Assembly: GCA_000149265.1 (NCBI GenBank)
Contig: CH003061.1
Coordinates: forward strand, 370,578 to 434,577
From: Ciona savignyi
Lineage: Eukaryota > Chordata > Ascidiacea > Phlebobranchia > Cionidae
DNA length: 64,000 bases
Reading direction: 5' to 3'
How positions within the stretch are numbered: the first letter of the stretch is position 1; each line of letters starts with the position of its first letter. This document shows, one piece after another, positions 12,135 through 24,565 of this stretch. The translations under genes were made by a program, and so were the position numbers. Under the pieces are notes generated by a model. That model was not told the DNA's origin and ran no database searches. It worked only from the letters and a program-made list of their open reading frames with translations.

Positions 12135-15100
12135 TTAAATTCCTTCTAAAGATTCAAATTTAGTACCATTTTTCAGACTCATCTCCCATTCTGTAAAAGA
12201 AACAAAGAATATTAATATTGGCCGAATATCCACTATGACATGCATTTTATTATTTGAATTTATAAGTTTGTATAGGCCTATACAGTATCTGAACTTGTAT
12301 TGGATGCTATACAATTATTTTAAAAATAAATACACTTATTAATAGTGGTTTAAGAACAAAGTTGGCTTCATCATATTTTTATAAAGAATAGATGCAGGAG
12401 AAACAGGCAAGGACAGCTGTTTCAAGACATCAAGAATTAGAGGCAGTTTGATAGCGTGTACAAGTCAACCCTTTGTTTTGTGATATATGGATAGCAAAGC
12501 ACAAATATAAAACTTGGTCTTACCACTACGGAAGTATGCAGCAGCTTCTTGAATATCGAAATCACCGACATCGTAAATATTCCTTTGTTCGCAGGAATCT
12601 TTCACACACATTTCGGACAATGGCTTATTAGAAGGTTGAACTGTCGGAATCTGGTGAGAGGATTTCTCAGATTGGTTGACACAGTCTTGTTGCGTAGCAT
12701 CGAATCCAAAGCATAATTCTTCTTGGTTGAAGGTTACATTATTTTGGTTTTCATCAACATGTTGAAACAATATGTCTTTGCAATCTGTCAGTGGAACATC
12801 TCCAATTTTACTGGAACATGGAAGATTGAAGGGGGGTAGTAGTTGGAGTTCTTTATTGTCTGGCATGAAATTGAGGCCCCACTCATTATGCAATAGAGTG
12901 TCGACCTCAACTGATAGAATTGGATCTTCATTTAAATCCCGTTTCACTGAAATTAGATCAGTAGCACCAATGGGAGTAGTAAAGTCATTTGTCGCAGCAT
13001 TTTTCCCTGATTCAGGATCTATTTTCTTGCTGTGAAGAACAGTGATAAAATCGCTAAGTGGAGGAAAATCTTCTTGAACAAGAGGCTTCATTGACCCAAT
13101 AATGTCTTGAACACCAGAATCTGGAGCGAGTTCATTGATTCCCGGGGTAGATTGTCCTGTTGTGTAAGAGGAACATTCCTCACTGCTGCTTGCAAGGCTG
13201 TTTCCTTTACTATCCAAGTTGGTTTTAACTTTGCTCGAGTAAGATGACGACATCATGAAATCATCAGTATGTGGCCAAATCATTGTGTCATTACAGTTGT
13301 CTGCTATAATGTCATAACCATTACATGGATCACTGAGGTCTTTAAGTTCACCTAAATACATTTGAATTTGTTAACATTTATCAGTTGAAAAGTTAAAAAA
13401 ACTGACCCTGGTGTTGGACATTTTCTTTGAAACAATTTTCCTGTTGTTTCCTTTCGTCTGATGTGGTTTTCTTTGTCTTTTTCTTCTTTTTCTTTTGAGA
13501 TTTCTCCTTTGGCATCGGTTTCTGCTTTTTGTCAGACAAGGGATCACACTTCTGAAGGATCTGCTGGACTACTTCGTCGGTGAGAATATCAGCATTAGGT
13601 GTGGTCTGCGGATCAAGAGAAGATTATTTAGTATCATTTTTCTAAAATTACACACTGAGCAGAAACTCAAACGATGATAGTTGTTTAACACTGTTTAATT
13701 AAACAATTTAAAATACAAAGAAAAAAAAGATGCGGCCCCAAAACTAGTGAATGATTAGACAATGTTTACAATAAACTGAAAAAAATAGCTTTAATATTTT
13801 TAGTAACACATAAGGTTCTTGTCCATTTTCCAAGTTTTCTTACAATAAATCACTGTACCAGTTTGAAAGAAAACATGAAAATAACCTTCTTTTCCTCTAA
13901 TTGATCTCCCAATTCCAATGATTTCACAGTTGGACTACTTGTTGATGGGCTTGTCAGCATTTGCTTTGTTTCTTCTTTCTTGGATTCTTTATTCTGCTTC
14001 TTACTCGGTTTGTTGTTTCGTGCTGGTGGAACTTCAGCTGAAGCAGTTGACACGATATCTTTATTTTTCTGATCAGCTTTTAGTTTTTTACGTCTTTGAT
14101 TTCTGTTGCTTTTGACAGAGCTGCCATCTAAAAAATGCACCATTTATAAACGCATTTTATTTAATTTTCACACCCTCTATATTTAGCATCTTTTTAGAAT
14201 TTTAAATTTACAGCACCATTCACCATTGTTTGTGAAATTATGGATTATAATCTTTTACATTTATAATGGAAATGACGGTATGCAAGTTAACCATAATTTT
14301 CAAAATGTTATGTGATAGAAATATGCAATATGATGAATATGCTTAGAAATGATATTAATAGTAACCGTAATAAATACAAAATAAACTATGTTTACCACAG
14401 TTGGTTTTATTTTTGGAACTTTTAGAATCATCAGTGGTAATATTTTCTCTTGTTTTCGAAGATTTTTTCCTAAAATAAAAATATAATATTAAAAAAAGTA
14501 GAAAAGGTTGTATGAAAATATGTAAGGAGAATATAAACACCTCATTGACCCCAGTTCAATGGAATTCTCATTCTCGAACTTTTCTTCAATTGGGTCGTTG
14601 AGTTTCTTTCTTGCATCAATGTTCTTATCAAGTGATACATTTGAAAGTGAAAACCCGATTCCATCATCAACAGAGTTTCCCACATTAACCACCACATAGC
14701 CCTTGGGTTTGCTTGAAATAGCGGAACTTTCATCTTTGACAATGTTATCGCTTTGAGGTGAGGGTGGTAAATTCATATCACAGCTGATTCGCAGCGATTT
14801 AGGTATTTTGGACTCTAACCAACGTATTTTAATAGCTAAAGTTTTGGGATTGAGTAGTGATAGTTGCCTTGCTTTCTCCAGAGCATGGTCGGCCTGTGAT
14901 TATCAAATGAAAATTATGAAGTCTGCAAATTTACCTAATATATTATTTTTTAGTTCGCAAATCATGACTTAAATCTTATAATTGAAACCTTAGACTTCAT
15001 TCCAGATGGTTGACACCTGACCATATTTTTAAGAAAAGGGAACTCACCTGATCTTTACTGCATCTTTCAACGATTATATCATACAGTTGCGCAAAGTCAT

Positions 15101-15170
15101 CGCCAACAGAACAAGCTTTAGCGAGAATGGCAGAATAATATGAAACAAGGAGGTCTTCACCACCGGACAT
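12135..15170 (-). CDS. Unrecognised protein, 7 exons, ~624 aa, lysine-rich middle
   Basis: Proposed exons, 5' to 3': 15170-15048, 14893-14541, 14469-14396, 14127-13886, 13605-13407, 13351-12524 and 12190-12135, all with consistent phases. Two donors are weak (gtgttt after 14541, gttatt after 13886), so those junctions are less certain. The protein starts MSGGEDLLVSYYSAIL. Its first ~75 residues look helical (ADHALEKARQLSLLNPKTLA). The middle has basic runs, including KKKKKKTKK. The long sixth exon is acidic and Ser-rich, and the C-terminus is EAAAYFRSEWEMSLKNG followed by a short tail. There is no signal peptide or membrane segment. I do not recognise the family. The basic middle and acidic, disordered C-terminal half would fit a nuclear or scaffold protein, which is inference only. 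Confidence 0.7.
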
Positions 15171-15746
15171 CAGTGTTTAGAACGGCAGCATGATAAATTA
15201 AGACAAATAAAATCCTATTACAGCAGTTGCATGCACATAACTTAACTGATGGTACCTAAAATTAAAACATGTACTGTTTTTTTTAATTCCTACAGTAGGA
15301 TAAGTTACATCCATGGTCATCACCAAACTAGTTACAAGAATTTATTTTCTGCTGCCTGCTGCTATCACAAAACTAGGATAGGATATTCAGGTATATTGTT
15401 AAAAAAGTGTCTATACAGTTAGCATTATAAAATATGTATATAGCTATTAGCTCAAACCCATAGTTATACAATGAGTAGGCCTATATAATCATTAGATTAA
15501 AGCAATAGTCGGATTACTGTCAGAGCTGTTATAGTGTTGTCTGTATTGGAAAGAGACATTGCTCTCATTTAATCCATTAAACGAATCGCTTTTCCATTAA
15601 GCATGGTTGGTGTTCAAGTAAGCAAATAAGGAAATTGCTTTTTTTACTACAAGTTTACAAATTTAATTCAAAATTATTGATTATAGAGTAAAAACTGATT
15701 TACATAAGTTCTAACATTACTAACGATAATTTGAATAATTAAAATA

Positions 15747-16058
15747 GCATACCGGTACCCTACTGGAAAGTTCATATGATGCGCCAGATTATCTGGCGTG
15801 GCCCACAGACTACTTTTTCGGGTATTGGCGCAGAAAACTCCAAAAATCATGCTGGAGTAACAGGATTGCACTTCTTTTCATTTATGTCATTATTTTTGAT
15901 AGTTTAAGCTTTATATTAGTTTTATTTGAAAATGATGCAACTTTGTTTGTGGTGGTGCAAATTAGTATTGCTGGCGTGGCGCAAAATTTAGGTTTAAAAA
16001 TGTTGGCGCAAAAATCCGGCGCACAGAAAACGAACTTACCAATAGGGTACCGGTATGC
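15747..16058. mobile_element. TA-flanked MITE with ~27 bp inverted ends
   Basis: The left end GCATACCGGTACCCTACTGG and the right end CCAATAGGGTACCGGTATGC are inverted copies with one mismatch. Each is flanked by TA (15745-15746 and 16059-16060). The interior is AT-rich and also carries partly inverted GGCGCA motifs. There is no coding capacity. Length (312 bp) and TA flanks suggest a non-autonomous Tc1/mariner-like element, but the superfamily is not proven. Confidence 0.8.
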
Positions 16059-16523
16059 TAAGTAGATAAAAAAAAGAGGAAACACATTCTAACTTGTAAA
16101 ATGAACTACATGAACAAGATCTCATGAAATAAAATGCCTGTCAGGTATTATTCACAAAAAATAATTATTTAAATGTTACTTACTATGCAGGATCTAGGCC
16201 CAAATAGATACGTAATGTGCACAAAACTTTAGCGAGAAAAAAAGTAAGGAAACCAATATAACTACTTCACCAGTATACAATTGAAGAAACACGCTAACAA
16301 CAACTGTTTTTCCATTCAGAGGATAACACACAAATATTCTACCTAGAATTCTAATTTTCGGGCTGGTGATTTTGTTCCCATCAACTGAATGACATTTTGC
16401 CGATAGATAATAATTTACACGATTTATTTTTCCTTTTTTTCATTTGCCGTTGTCTGTTAGGGCGTTAGGCTATGTAACATACTCACTCGACACAGGTTAT
16501 GGCCTTGCATAGGTTTTATTTCA

Positions 16524-16682
16524 CTAATATTTAAAGTAACCTGGACACGCTACGCAACCATGAACAACGAAACTCTTACACCGGTCTATAAACCGCTTCA
16601 TCATCACACGCTCGTCGGTCAACCAATAAACGCCCAGTAATTGCGCGAATTTGACTCCATTTATGAGAACTGGAGTTAACAT
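16524..16682 (-). CDS. Possible 52-aa microprotein ORF
   Basis: An ATG-started frame of 52 codons begins MLTPVLINGVKFAQLLGVYW and ends in TAG at 16524-16526. An AATAAA on the same strand follows only 4 bases after the stop (16515-16520). There is no family match, and no splice evidence. A TATAAA-like string upstream falls inside a tRNA-like repeat (16746-16850), so it is weak promoter evidence. This may be chance. Confidence 0.18.
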   Translation of the reverse strand: MLTPVLINGVKFAQLLGVYWLTDERVMMKRFIDRCKSFVVHGCVACPGYFKY

Positions 16683-16745
16683 GGCTCGCAGAAAATAGGC
16701 TTTGGGTTTGTTTAGTGACAATTTATAAAATCGTATTTTCGTCAG

Positions 16746-16850
16746 TAAGGTCGTGGAGCCAAATGATTAGCGCGAGCGATTTATATACCGACCATTTACA
16801 AAAAACGGTCCAACTGACGAGTCCATCATGGGTTTAAAACTCGGCTCGAT
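16746..16850 (+). repeat. Degenerate tRNA-Ser-like element
   Basis: GTCGTGGAGCCAAATGATTA followed about 80 bases later by CATGGGTTTAAAACTCGG resembles the tRNA-Ser-like unit seen twice at 33.9 and 36.5 kb, with an A-box-like and a B-box-like segment. Stems do not pair well, so it is not a functional tRNA. Confidence 0.45.
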
Positions 16851-17049
16851 AAAAACAATAACTATGTCATCGAATTTAGATAAAATAACTTCACGAGAAC
16901 GGCGATATTTTTTTTTATAAATGTACTACTCAATATCGCATCAGTTCGCTCTGAAGCTTAAGATATCAAGAAAAGTAGCATCCCTGTGTTTTTAATTTGG
17001 GATCGCGTTGAAGGAAAAATTAACCTCATTATTATAATAGTATATCTGG

Positions 17050-17220
17050 CAGCCTAACTCAGTTGGACTGCTATGTCCTTAAGTAAAGCACTCAGAGACA
17101 TCGCCTGAACCCAGTGGTTTTACGGACTCAACTTAAACTTAACAAACGCCCAAAACCCATGTGATAAGGAACCTGTGTTTTTCCATTCACGAGGATAAAA
17201 CATTAACTTGTCTACATTAC
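17050..17220 (+). repeat. Degenerate SINE fragment
   Basis: Weak plus-strand similarity to the SINE: GACATCGCCTGAACCCAGTG followed by TTCCATTCACGAGGATAAAA. The rest is badly diverged. Confidence 0.4.
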
Positions 17221-18207
17221 ATATCCCCCTCCTCCTCATAGTCGGGACAGTGAAAAACTAAGTCAAACGTTTTGTTCATACATTTAATTTTTTACCACAA
17301 TACATGACAGGTTGGCTCCTTTTTTAGATAAGATTTGGTAAACAGTTAACGCTTTAGCCACTATTGTAGGATAGTATAATATGAAAATTTACCAAGGAAT
17401 ATAGCCTAAAATATTGAAAAATTGCTCAATATTCTGATTATGAAAGGTAGGCTATGTCTCCCCGACATTTCTAACAAGCACTCGTCATATTGGATTAAAG
17501 CATTAAAAATTATTGCATAATATGATCTAGATATGTCAAAAAAATAATAATTATGTAGTAAAACCGGGGGAATTCCCGAACCTGTGAAAAACTAAATCTG
17601 GCTGTTTAAGGAATTTAGCTTCTTCGCACTAGGCCTATAGCGCTTGACAAGATGCTTTAATTACGGGTTCCCTTTTATTCCGGAGAGAACACATTTTAAT
17701 TTTATTCCGTTTTTTCTTTTCTTTTTTGCGTAACGCTAGGATAGGATAGGATAGGATATTTATGTTTATTCTCGTGAATGGAAAACAACCAAGGGGGTTA
17801 ACACACGGGCAATCGTCAGATCACCTCGCACCTAACGTCGGGTTACCGGAGCTATTGCAGTGTGTTTTATATGATAGACACGTTCCTTCGAGTTGGTAGA
17901 TCTCATTAATACGCCGAGTTCAAGCAATGTAGCCTACGTAAACTGCCTTGCCCAAGGACACAACCGACTAGCTTGTTACGTGTTTATAAGTTTCTATTGT
18001 GACACAGAACCTTACCATCATCTGTTTTTGTGACTGTGTGCTTTCGCCACGTTTGACGTGCGTTTTCGGTTGAACCTCGTAGCGCAATAAGTGGCACGAA
18101 TAAAAAACCATACAACAAAAAGGGTGCAAACATGGTGTCAGAAGTAAAATAATTACTGCACGAATTTGTAAAGCGGCAAGAACGAATTTGTAAGCGGCAA
18201 GCAATAA

Positions 18208-19027
18208 TGGAGACAAATAGCAACCTTCCGATTCCAAGACCGATGGAAATAATGTGTCTGAAAATTGGACATTATTTATAGAGCAGTGGCAGAATTGTGG
18301 TGATGGGTGAGGATTGCTATCGGGTCTATAAGCATTTGCCTTTAAATGATGAAGAACAGAAAAGTATGGATCGTATCATAAAGAGTTTGGAAGAGCATTT
18401 TAAACCCCAGCGAAACATCACATATGAACGTTTCATTTTTAACAGTGCCCGACAAGAAAAGGAAGAAACAATCGATCAGTTTGTAGCACGACTCAGGCAA
18501 TTAAGCTCCACGTGCGAGTTCGGCGCTTTGCGAGAAGAGCTAATCAGAGACAGAATCGTCATCGGCGTGTACGATGCAGGCACACAAGCACGTCTCCTAA
18601 AAGAATCCGAATTAACATTAACTTAAGCATTATGTTACGGCCGAAGCAATGAACAAGCCCAATCACAAATTCGAAATTTCGTCCCCAAATGCAAGAAGTC
18701 AACTTTGTTAATAAGTTTAGAAACACTCAAGCAGCGCAAGTGAAAAAATGTCGATACTGTGGAAAATCTCACCAGCGTGGAATACCACACTGCCCGGCTT
18801 ATGGAAAATTGTGCGGGTTATGCAACCTAAGAAATCATTTCTCTTCCGTTTGCGAACAGCGAGACGAGATCAAGCTCATCGACGCACAGGAAGAAGCGAA
18901 CAATTCGGTTGATTCGTCGTATCATGTGAGAGAGACGATTGGCTCAGTAAGATCCACCGGAAAACGATATTTCGTCACTTTAAAGGTAAATGCCAACGAT
19001 TGTTCTCCCATCTCCGATAGATTCTAA
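18208..19027 (+). pseudogene. gag remnant of the LTR element, with zinc knuckles
   Basis: A gag start at about 18208 runs into a stop at once. An open stretch follows at 18297-18626 (motif YERFIFNSARQEKEE, typical of Ty3/gypsy gag). A stop and a change of frame separate this from 18689-19027, which carries cysteine knuckles (CRYCGKSHQ, and a CX2CX4HX4C knuckle CGLCNLRNHFSSVC). The reading is broken in at least two places and is not functional as written. Confidence 0.85.
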
Positions 19028-20221
19028 CTCGATTCTGGGTCCACATGCAATACCATTAATAAGAATATTTACAACCGAGCTGCACTCGGTTCTAACATCC
19101 GCAACAATGCAACAAGGATTACGGCATACGGTGGAGCGTCCATTAAGTCGATTGGTCAATGTACGCTAAATTGCTTGTACAATGGCAAGGTACATAGAAT
19201 GGATTTTCATATTTTAAACGACGATTTGATGCCCCTATTATCCGGCGAGACGTGCGAAAAGCTTGGGTTAATGGAGTTTAAATTACCGGACCACTTGAAT
19301 ATCCGCCATTCTGTGACGTCATCTTTAAACTTTGTGGAGAGATATGCTGATGTGTTCGAAGGTCTTTGGAAGCCTGCCCGGCCTTTATCATATCGAGACG
19401 GACACTACAGTGTCCCCAGTGCAACATTTCCACGGCGAGTACCAGTGGCTCTTCGGGAAGAGCTGAAACACCGAATTGACGATATGGTATTAATGGGTGT
19501 TTTAATTCCGGTCACTACGCCCACCAAATGGATTAGCAGCATGCTTGCTGTAAAGCGACCAGGTAAATTACGAATTTGCTTAGACCCTAAAGACTTGAAT
19601 AAAGCAATTAAGCGTTCAAATTACCCTATGCCAACCATAGACGATATACTCCCTCAGTTGGCTAAAGCCAAAGTGTTTACAGTACTAGATGCAAAGGATG
19701 GGTTTTGGCAAGTAAAATTGGATGAGGAGAGCAGTTTCCTTACAACGTTCTGGACCCCGTTTGGCCGCTATCGCTGGCTTCGTATGCCTTTCGGTATCTC
19801 ATCCGCGCCCGAAGAATACCAGCGTCGACAACATGAGATTGTACAAGGTATGAATGGCATTGAAGTTATTGCGGATGACATTTTAGTCTATGGGTGCGAG
19901 GAAGATATGCAGCAAGCAATTAACGACCATGATACTAACTTAGAAAAACTGTTTAACCGAGCTCGACATGTTAATTTAAAGTTTAACAAGAAGAAGTTTA
20001 AATTACGTCAGCCGTCGGTCACTTATATGGGTCATTTAATCACAAGTGATGGTTTAAAGCCAGATCCTGGTAAAATTCAATCTATTGTGAAGTTAGATGC
20101 CCCGACAGACGTCACAGGAGTGCAAAGACCAATTGGATTCGTTAACTATCTTTCAGATTTCCTTCCTTTGGTTATAAGTTTCTATTGTGACACAGAACCT
20201 TACCATCATCTGTTTTTGTGA
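19028..20221 (+). pseudogene. pol remnant: aspartic protease and partial reverse transcriptase
   Basis: After an in-frame TAA the same frame continues with a retroviral-type protease active site (LDSGST). A reverse transcriptase region follows, with the LDAKDGFWQVKLDE, MPFGISSAP and IADD boxes. The reading passes FVNYLSDFLP near 20165 and then enters LTR sequence, so the RT thumb, RNase H and integrase are missing. The stop and the deletion make it a pseudogene. The domain order is that of Ty3/gypsy (Metaviridae-like) elements. Confidence 0.9.
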
Positions 20222-20620
20222 CTGTGTGCTTTCGCCACGTTTGACGTGCGTTTTCAGTTGAACCTCGTAGCGCAATAAGTGGCACGAATAAAAAACCATA
20301 CAACAAACAGGGTGCAAACAAGCTAGTGACCAGTTTTGCATTCACAACCTTTCGATTGAAAGGCGACGCACTAAACCGCCAGACTAACCGGCCGGACTGG
20401 TGACGACAGACATGTCCGGTCGCTAGCTTATTTGGTAGAACGCGGGTTCCAATCAGGTTGAAACTTTTAGAAAACTTAACTGGCATGCCCATAGTTTGTC
20501 TCGACTTTTTTTTTTAACTAATTTCCGTTTCGGAAAAAATGCCAATTTTAAGAAATTTGGCGTTATTACCCACATCTACGGATTAGAAAAGAATATTTAC
20601 TTCAAATTTAAACTAAATAG

Positions 20621-20936
20621 GAGGATAGGATAGGATAGGTTAGGAAAAAATATTCATGTTTATCCCCGTGAATGGGAAAACCAAGGGGGTTATCACACGG
20701 GCAATCGTCAGATCAACTCGCGCCGCCCACCCCGCGGTTACCGGAGCTATTGCAGTGTGTTGTATATGATAGACACGTTCCTTTAATTCGGTAGAACCCA
20801 TTAATCCATTGGGTTCAGGCAATGTTCGTAAAGTGCCTTGCCCAAGGACACAACCGACTAGCTAGCGACCAGTTTTGCACCTACAACCTTTCGATTGAAA
20901 GACGACGCACTATACCGCCAGGCCAACCGGCCGGAC
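20621..20936 (-). repeat. tRNA-derived SINE, full length
   Basis: One of the best-preserved copies. It has a tail of AGGAT-type units, TATTCATGTTTATCCCCGTG, GGTTACCGGAGCTATTGCAG, TTGCCCAAGGACACAACCG, and the tRNA-like head AGGCCAACCGGCCGGAC. Read on the minus strand, the head fits a pol III A box and B box. Confidence 0.92.
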
Positions 20937-21415
20937 TTAGAGATTTACAACACGAATCAGAAAAACACAACTTGAATTTATATTACTTAGTGTATTCCAG
21001 GAAATCCCTCAAAATAGAATAGGCTTAACCAATCATATATACAATCTTATTATGCGTATAAATTAGATGGAAACACAAGATAAATAAATTGAGAATTTAA
21101 ATATAAACAAAAAGATGCGTATAGCCCAAACTTATCTTTAACCCTTTTCCGGGAAATCCCCATTTATGAAATTCCTCTGTAACTAGTGATCGGTCACATT
21201 ATCGCCGAGATCTCCGAATTAAAAAAGAATATTTTTACATTAAATTTTTACTAACTTTAAAGATTTACAACACGAATCAGAAAAACATAACTTGAATTTA
21301 TATTACTTAGTCTTAGTGTATTCCACGAAAACCCCAAAATAGAATAGGCTTAACCAATCATAAATACAATCTTATAACGAGTATAAATAAGGTGGAAACA
21401 AAAAACTAAGATAAA
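20937..21415 (+). repeat. Direct duplication of a ~150 bp segment
   Basis: GATTTACAACACGAATCAGA begins two copies at about 20940 and 21261, both continuing through AATAGGCTTAACCAATCAT. They are offset by about 321 bp and differ by a few substitutions and a short insertion. No coding content. Confidence 0.8.
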
Positions 21416-22362
21416 CTACTATAACCTGATTGTGTCAAACACCATCAATTGAACACATGGACTCTTCGCAATATGTTTATGCAAGCAGGGTTCCTAACGA
21501 CAACTGTTTTAAAGGGGGTTTATATAAAATGTTTCTGCAAGCCAAAAGGATGGGTCCCTGAGTTAACAAACCAAATTTGTTGTGGCATGATACGTTATAA
21601 AGTATATTTTTGTTAGATTCCTTCTTGTCTAAAGGACTGTCTACTTTAAAATTCTTTATTTTTATTTTTGTTAATGATTTTTTAACGGTTTCATATACTC
21701 AATCATAGGGTATCATTATTGTGTCTAAGTTTAATTTTAGGGCATGTTTTATCAACTTTTAATTATACATTTTAAGAGATATTTGTAATCAAAAATGTTA
21801 CAGAAGTGTGGATAGGTTTACCGGAAAACGGTTACCTATTTGTATGCAGTCTTCTATGTTTTTTTTACATACGGGTTGGAGCTGTGTTGTTTATAATCAT
21901 TTAGCGGTTTTATTTACTTAATATTATTGTATTATAATTGTGTCTAAATTTTATATTTTAGGGAAATTCTCCCGACGACTCCAACCAAAGTTATTTTTCC
22001 GAAAATAATGTACAAAAATATCTTTGTATTTTCAATTCCGACGGCAATTTTCTTTATTTGTGGATATCTTGAGATTATTCTATAAATGTTCGTCCATTTT
22101 TTAAAATAAAAATATTAATGCAAAATGCGAAAATAAGTATCACGACGACACAATAATATAAGCAGGGCGACCGTTGTCCGAAGTTAATTATTGGTATTTG
22201 TTTGCCGCCGATATTCGGTGGTTTTCGAAAGCTTAGGACTGGAAAGGAATTTAAGTAGATAAATTACAATACAAAAAAAATTCAGACACTCCAAACCTAT
22301 ATCAACCATTTTTCTGAAAATCTCCATAGACTAAACCACACGCAAATCAATCACCGTCCGGT
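21416..22362. other. Non-coding, dispersed-repeat remnants
   Basis: Around 21440-21560 the text resembles 47200-47320 (GTTTCTGCAAGC and ATGGGTCCCT motifs), so a dispersed repeat is present. No gene seen. Confidence 0.5.
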
Positions 22363-22655
22363 TAGTCTGATGGTTTGGTGTTACGCCTTTCAGCCAAAAT
22401 GTTTCAGGTTCGAAACTGGTCGCTAGCTTGTCGAGTCCTTGGGAAAGGCACTTAACAGACATTACCTGAACCCGGTAAATTAATGGGTTTTACCAAATTT
22501 AAATAAATGTCTTAATTACACAACACACTATACAATCAATCCGTTAACCCGACGATGGCCGCTAGGTGATCTGAAGATTGGCAGTGTGTTAACCGCCTTG
22601 TTGTCCCATTCACGAGAATAAGTATGAATAATGCTATCCTATTCATCCTAACACC
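22363..22655 (+). repeat. tRNA-derived SINE, diverged
   Basis: Plus-strand copy from GTCCGGTTAGTCTGATGG to CTATCCTATTCATCC, with the intact B-box-like GGTTCGAAACTGG. It is more diverged than the 20.6 and 48.3 kb copies. Confidence 0.88.
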
Positions 22656-24390
22656 GAATAATAAAAGGCAGGAAATATCCAATCATGATCAAACTTTTAT
22701 AGGTGTAAGCTACTGCATGTGTATAATGAAGATGTAGTGGTTGATTAAGTATTATAATAAAAATCTATTACACAAACCTATATGAAATACGTAATTGGTC
22801 TTTAATGTCCAATGTGAAAAAGGAAAAAGTTTTAATCGAGTTATAAACAATTAAAAAAATATTATTAATTTATTGTTGTTTCTTGTATAGCAACAGAATT
22901 CGACCAACTTCATTCACAGAACATGGACGGCAGGAACTGGTGATTGATGATTGCGCAACTGCTTTGCTGTATGAGATTAGTGAAGAAAACCCAAGTTGTG
23001 TAATTTGAGGTCATTTTGGAAGTTCAGGCATATTTTCACAGCATTAATGCATGCGGCTTTACTAGCTGCGGTTGATAACCACCGATATAAACAGACAAAG
23101 TTCATAGCAGTCTAATTGGTAGATTATATCATATACAAAACCGATCGGAATGTTGTTTCGATGATATTTCTATTAAGGTTCATGCTTGTACACTGGTGAG
23201 GTTTCCGAAATCATGTTTTAAACCAAACTGATAAATTTGCGTAAACTGAAGGACATTTAGACTTTTGAATTACTGCAGGGTTGGTAACACAAATGCCAAT
23301 GGTTTAATTATCTAAAAGGTGAAGTTGGTTTACAGGTATATTAAACGAATTTTTAAAGACAAAATGCCATGATGAGCGTCATCGAACAGAACCGAACGAA
23401 ACTGATACCACAGATCTAGCGATGTTTGGTTGTCGGCGAATATACGTGGTTCGTTGCCTTTTTTGCATTTTACCCACAAAGGATGAAGTGTAAGGAAGAA
23501 GTGTAATAAAGGCCTGTTATATATAAGTCTGATAAAAAAATATCAAAATAATTAAGCACAAGAACGCGCAGAGATTATCAATATGGGATATAGAGGTAAG
23601 TACTAACTTTTTTTGGCTCATAAAATAAGCATTTATATTTAGCATAGTGTGGTTGGTTTATGAAGTGTGGTGTATTACTTGGAAGATCATGTCCTTTTTT
23701 ACAGTAAGCGTTGTTGCCTGTGCAAAAACACGACTATTGGTGTTAATACAGTTAGGATTATAATTTATTCCGTAATATTAAGTAAAAATTAGTAATATTT
23801 TACCCTCACCGCACATTTAATTGGTTGAAAAATCTCAGGAATGTTAGATGACATGATTTAGATATGCACTGCTGGAGAATTACCCACATCACAAAGAAAC
23901 GCACAAAGCGGTAGAGCTGACCGACTTTTATTGTAGCATACGATGTTCAATCAAAATATTGACGTAAAAACTAAAGAGAGGTATAAAACGGGCAATCATT
24001 AGATTATACCGAGTCCGCCGTCAAGCTTACCAGGCTAGGCATTGTTTTGTATTTTGATTGAGACGTTTATACTGTAATAGTGTAGTACAGCTCATTGATC
24101 CAGTAGGGTTAGGGGAGTCCGCTGATGCAATCAATAAACCAGAGGCTGCTTTCCATAAGGAAACCTTTTTGCTTCTTGTAAACCGCGGAGGCTCTTACAA
24201 AAATGTTTTACGCAGCATCGGACAGAAAGAAGCTTTTTCACTGGGTTTAAACTTATAGAAAGGTGAACTAGCGTTTAGGTTTAGGGAAAGTCTACATGTC
24301 GCACCTTCGTTACATTTTGATTTTAAATTTGATATTTTAAAAATAATTTGTATTGGTGAGTCATTATTGTGGTTTCAGAAATAATTCGTC
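22656..24390. other. Intergenic; possible tiny first exon at 23583
   Basis: No supported gene. One weak signal is TATATATAAG near 23519, then ATGGGATATAGAG followed by gtaagt at 23583-23601, which could be a TATA box with a very short first exon. I cannot find a convincing second exon. Confidence 0.3.
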
Positions 24391-24565
24391 TTAGGATAGG
24401 ATATTCATCTTTATCCCCGTGAATGGGAAAACCAAGGGGGTTAGACACACGGGCAATCGTCAGATCACCTCGCGCCCATCGTCGGGTTACCGAAGCTATT
24501 GCAGTGTGTTGTATATGATAGACACGTTCCTTCAATTTGGTAGAACCCATAAATCCGCTGGGTTC
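24391..24565 (-). repeat. tRNA-derived SINE, 3' two-thirds
   Basis: Starts with the AGGATAGGATATTCATC tail and contains GGTTACCGAAGCTATTGCAG. It stops abruptly at CGCTGGGTTC, with the tRNA-like head absent, as expected of a 5'-truncated insertion. Confidence 0.88.

Larger units (their letters stand above)
17974..20320 (+). mobile_element. Ty3/gypsy-type LTR retrotransposon, internally deleted
   Basis: 5' LTR 17974-18132 (159 bp, starts TGTTACG, ends GCAAACA) and 3' LTR about 20170-20320 (same sequence, lacking roughly its first ten bases). The insertion duplicated AGCT (17970-17973 and 20321-20324). The primer-binding site TGGTGTCAGAAG lies immediately after the 5' LTR (18133-18144). The interior holds gag, protease and the first part of reverse transcriptase, then jumps straight into the 3' LTR. 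RNase H and integrase are absent, so the element cannot move by itself. Confidence 0.92.
17738..20400 (-). repeat. tRNA-derived SINE split by an LTR element
   Basis: The SINE is in two parts: 17738-17973 (tail with a run of AGGAT units, body, to CAACCGACTAGCT) and 20321-20400 (AGCTAGTGACCAGTTTTGCA to the head AACCGGCCGGAC). Joined at the repeated AGCT the two parts give the uninterrupted family sequence, so the LTR element at 17974-20320 inserted here. Confidence 0.9.

Noticed and set aside
18297-20221. Possible functional retroviral-type gene
   Set aside because: Stops, a change of frame and loss of RNase H and integrase show a dead, deleted LTR element.
24058-24258. Second exon for a possible gene starting at 23583
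   Set aside because: No acceptor in the right phase and no recognisable protein.
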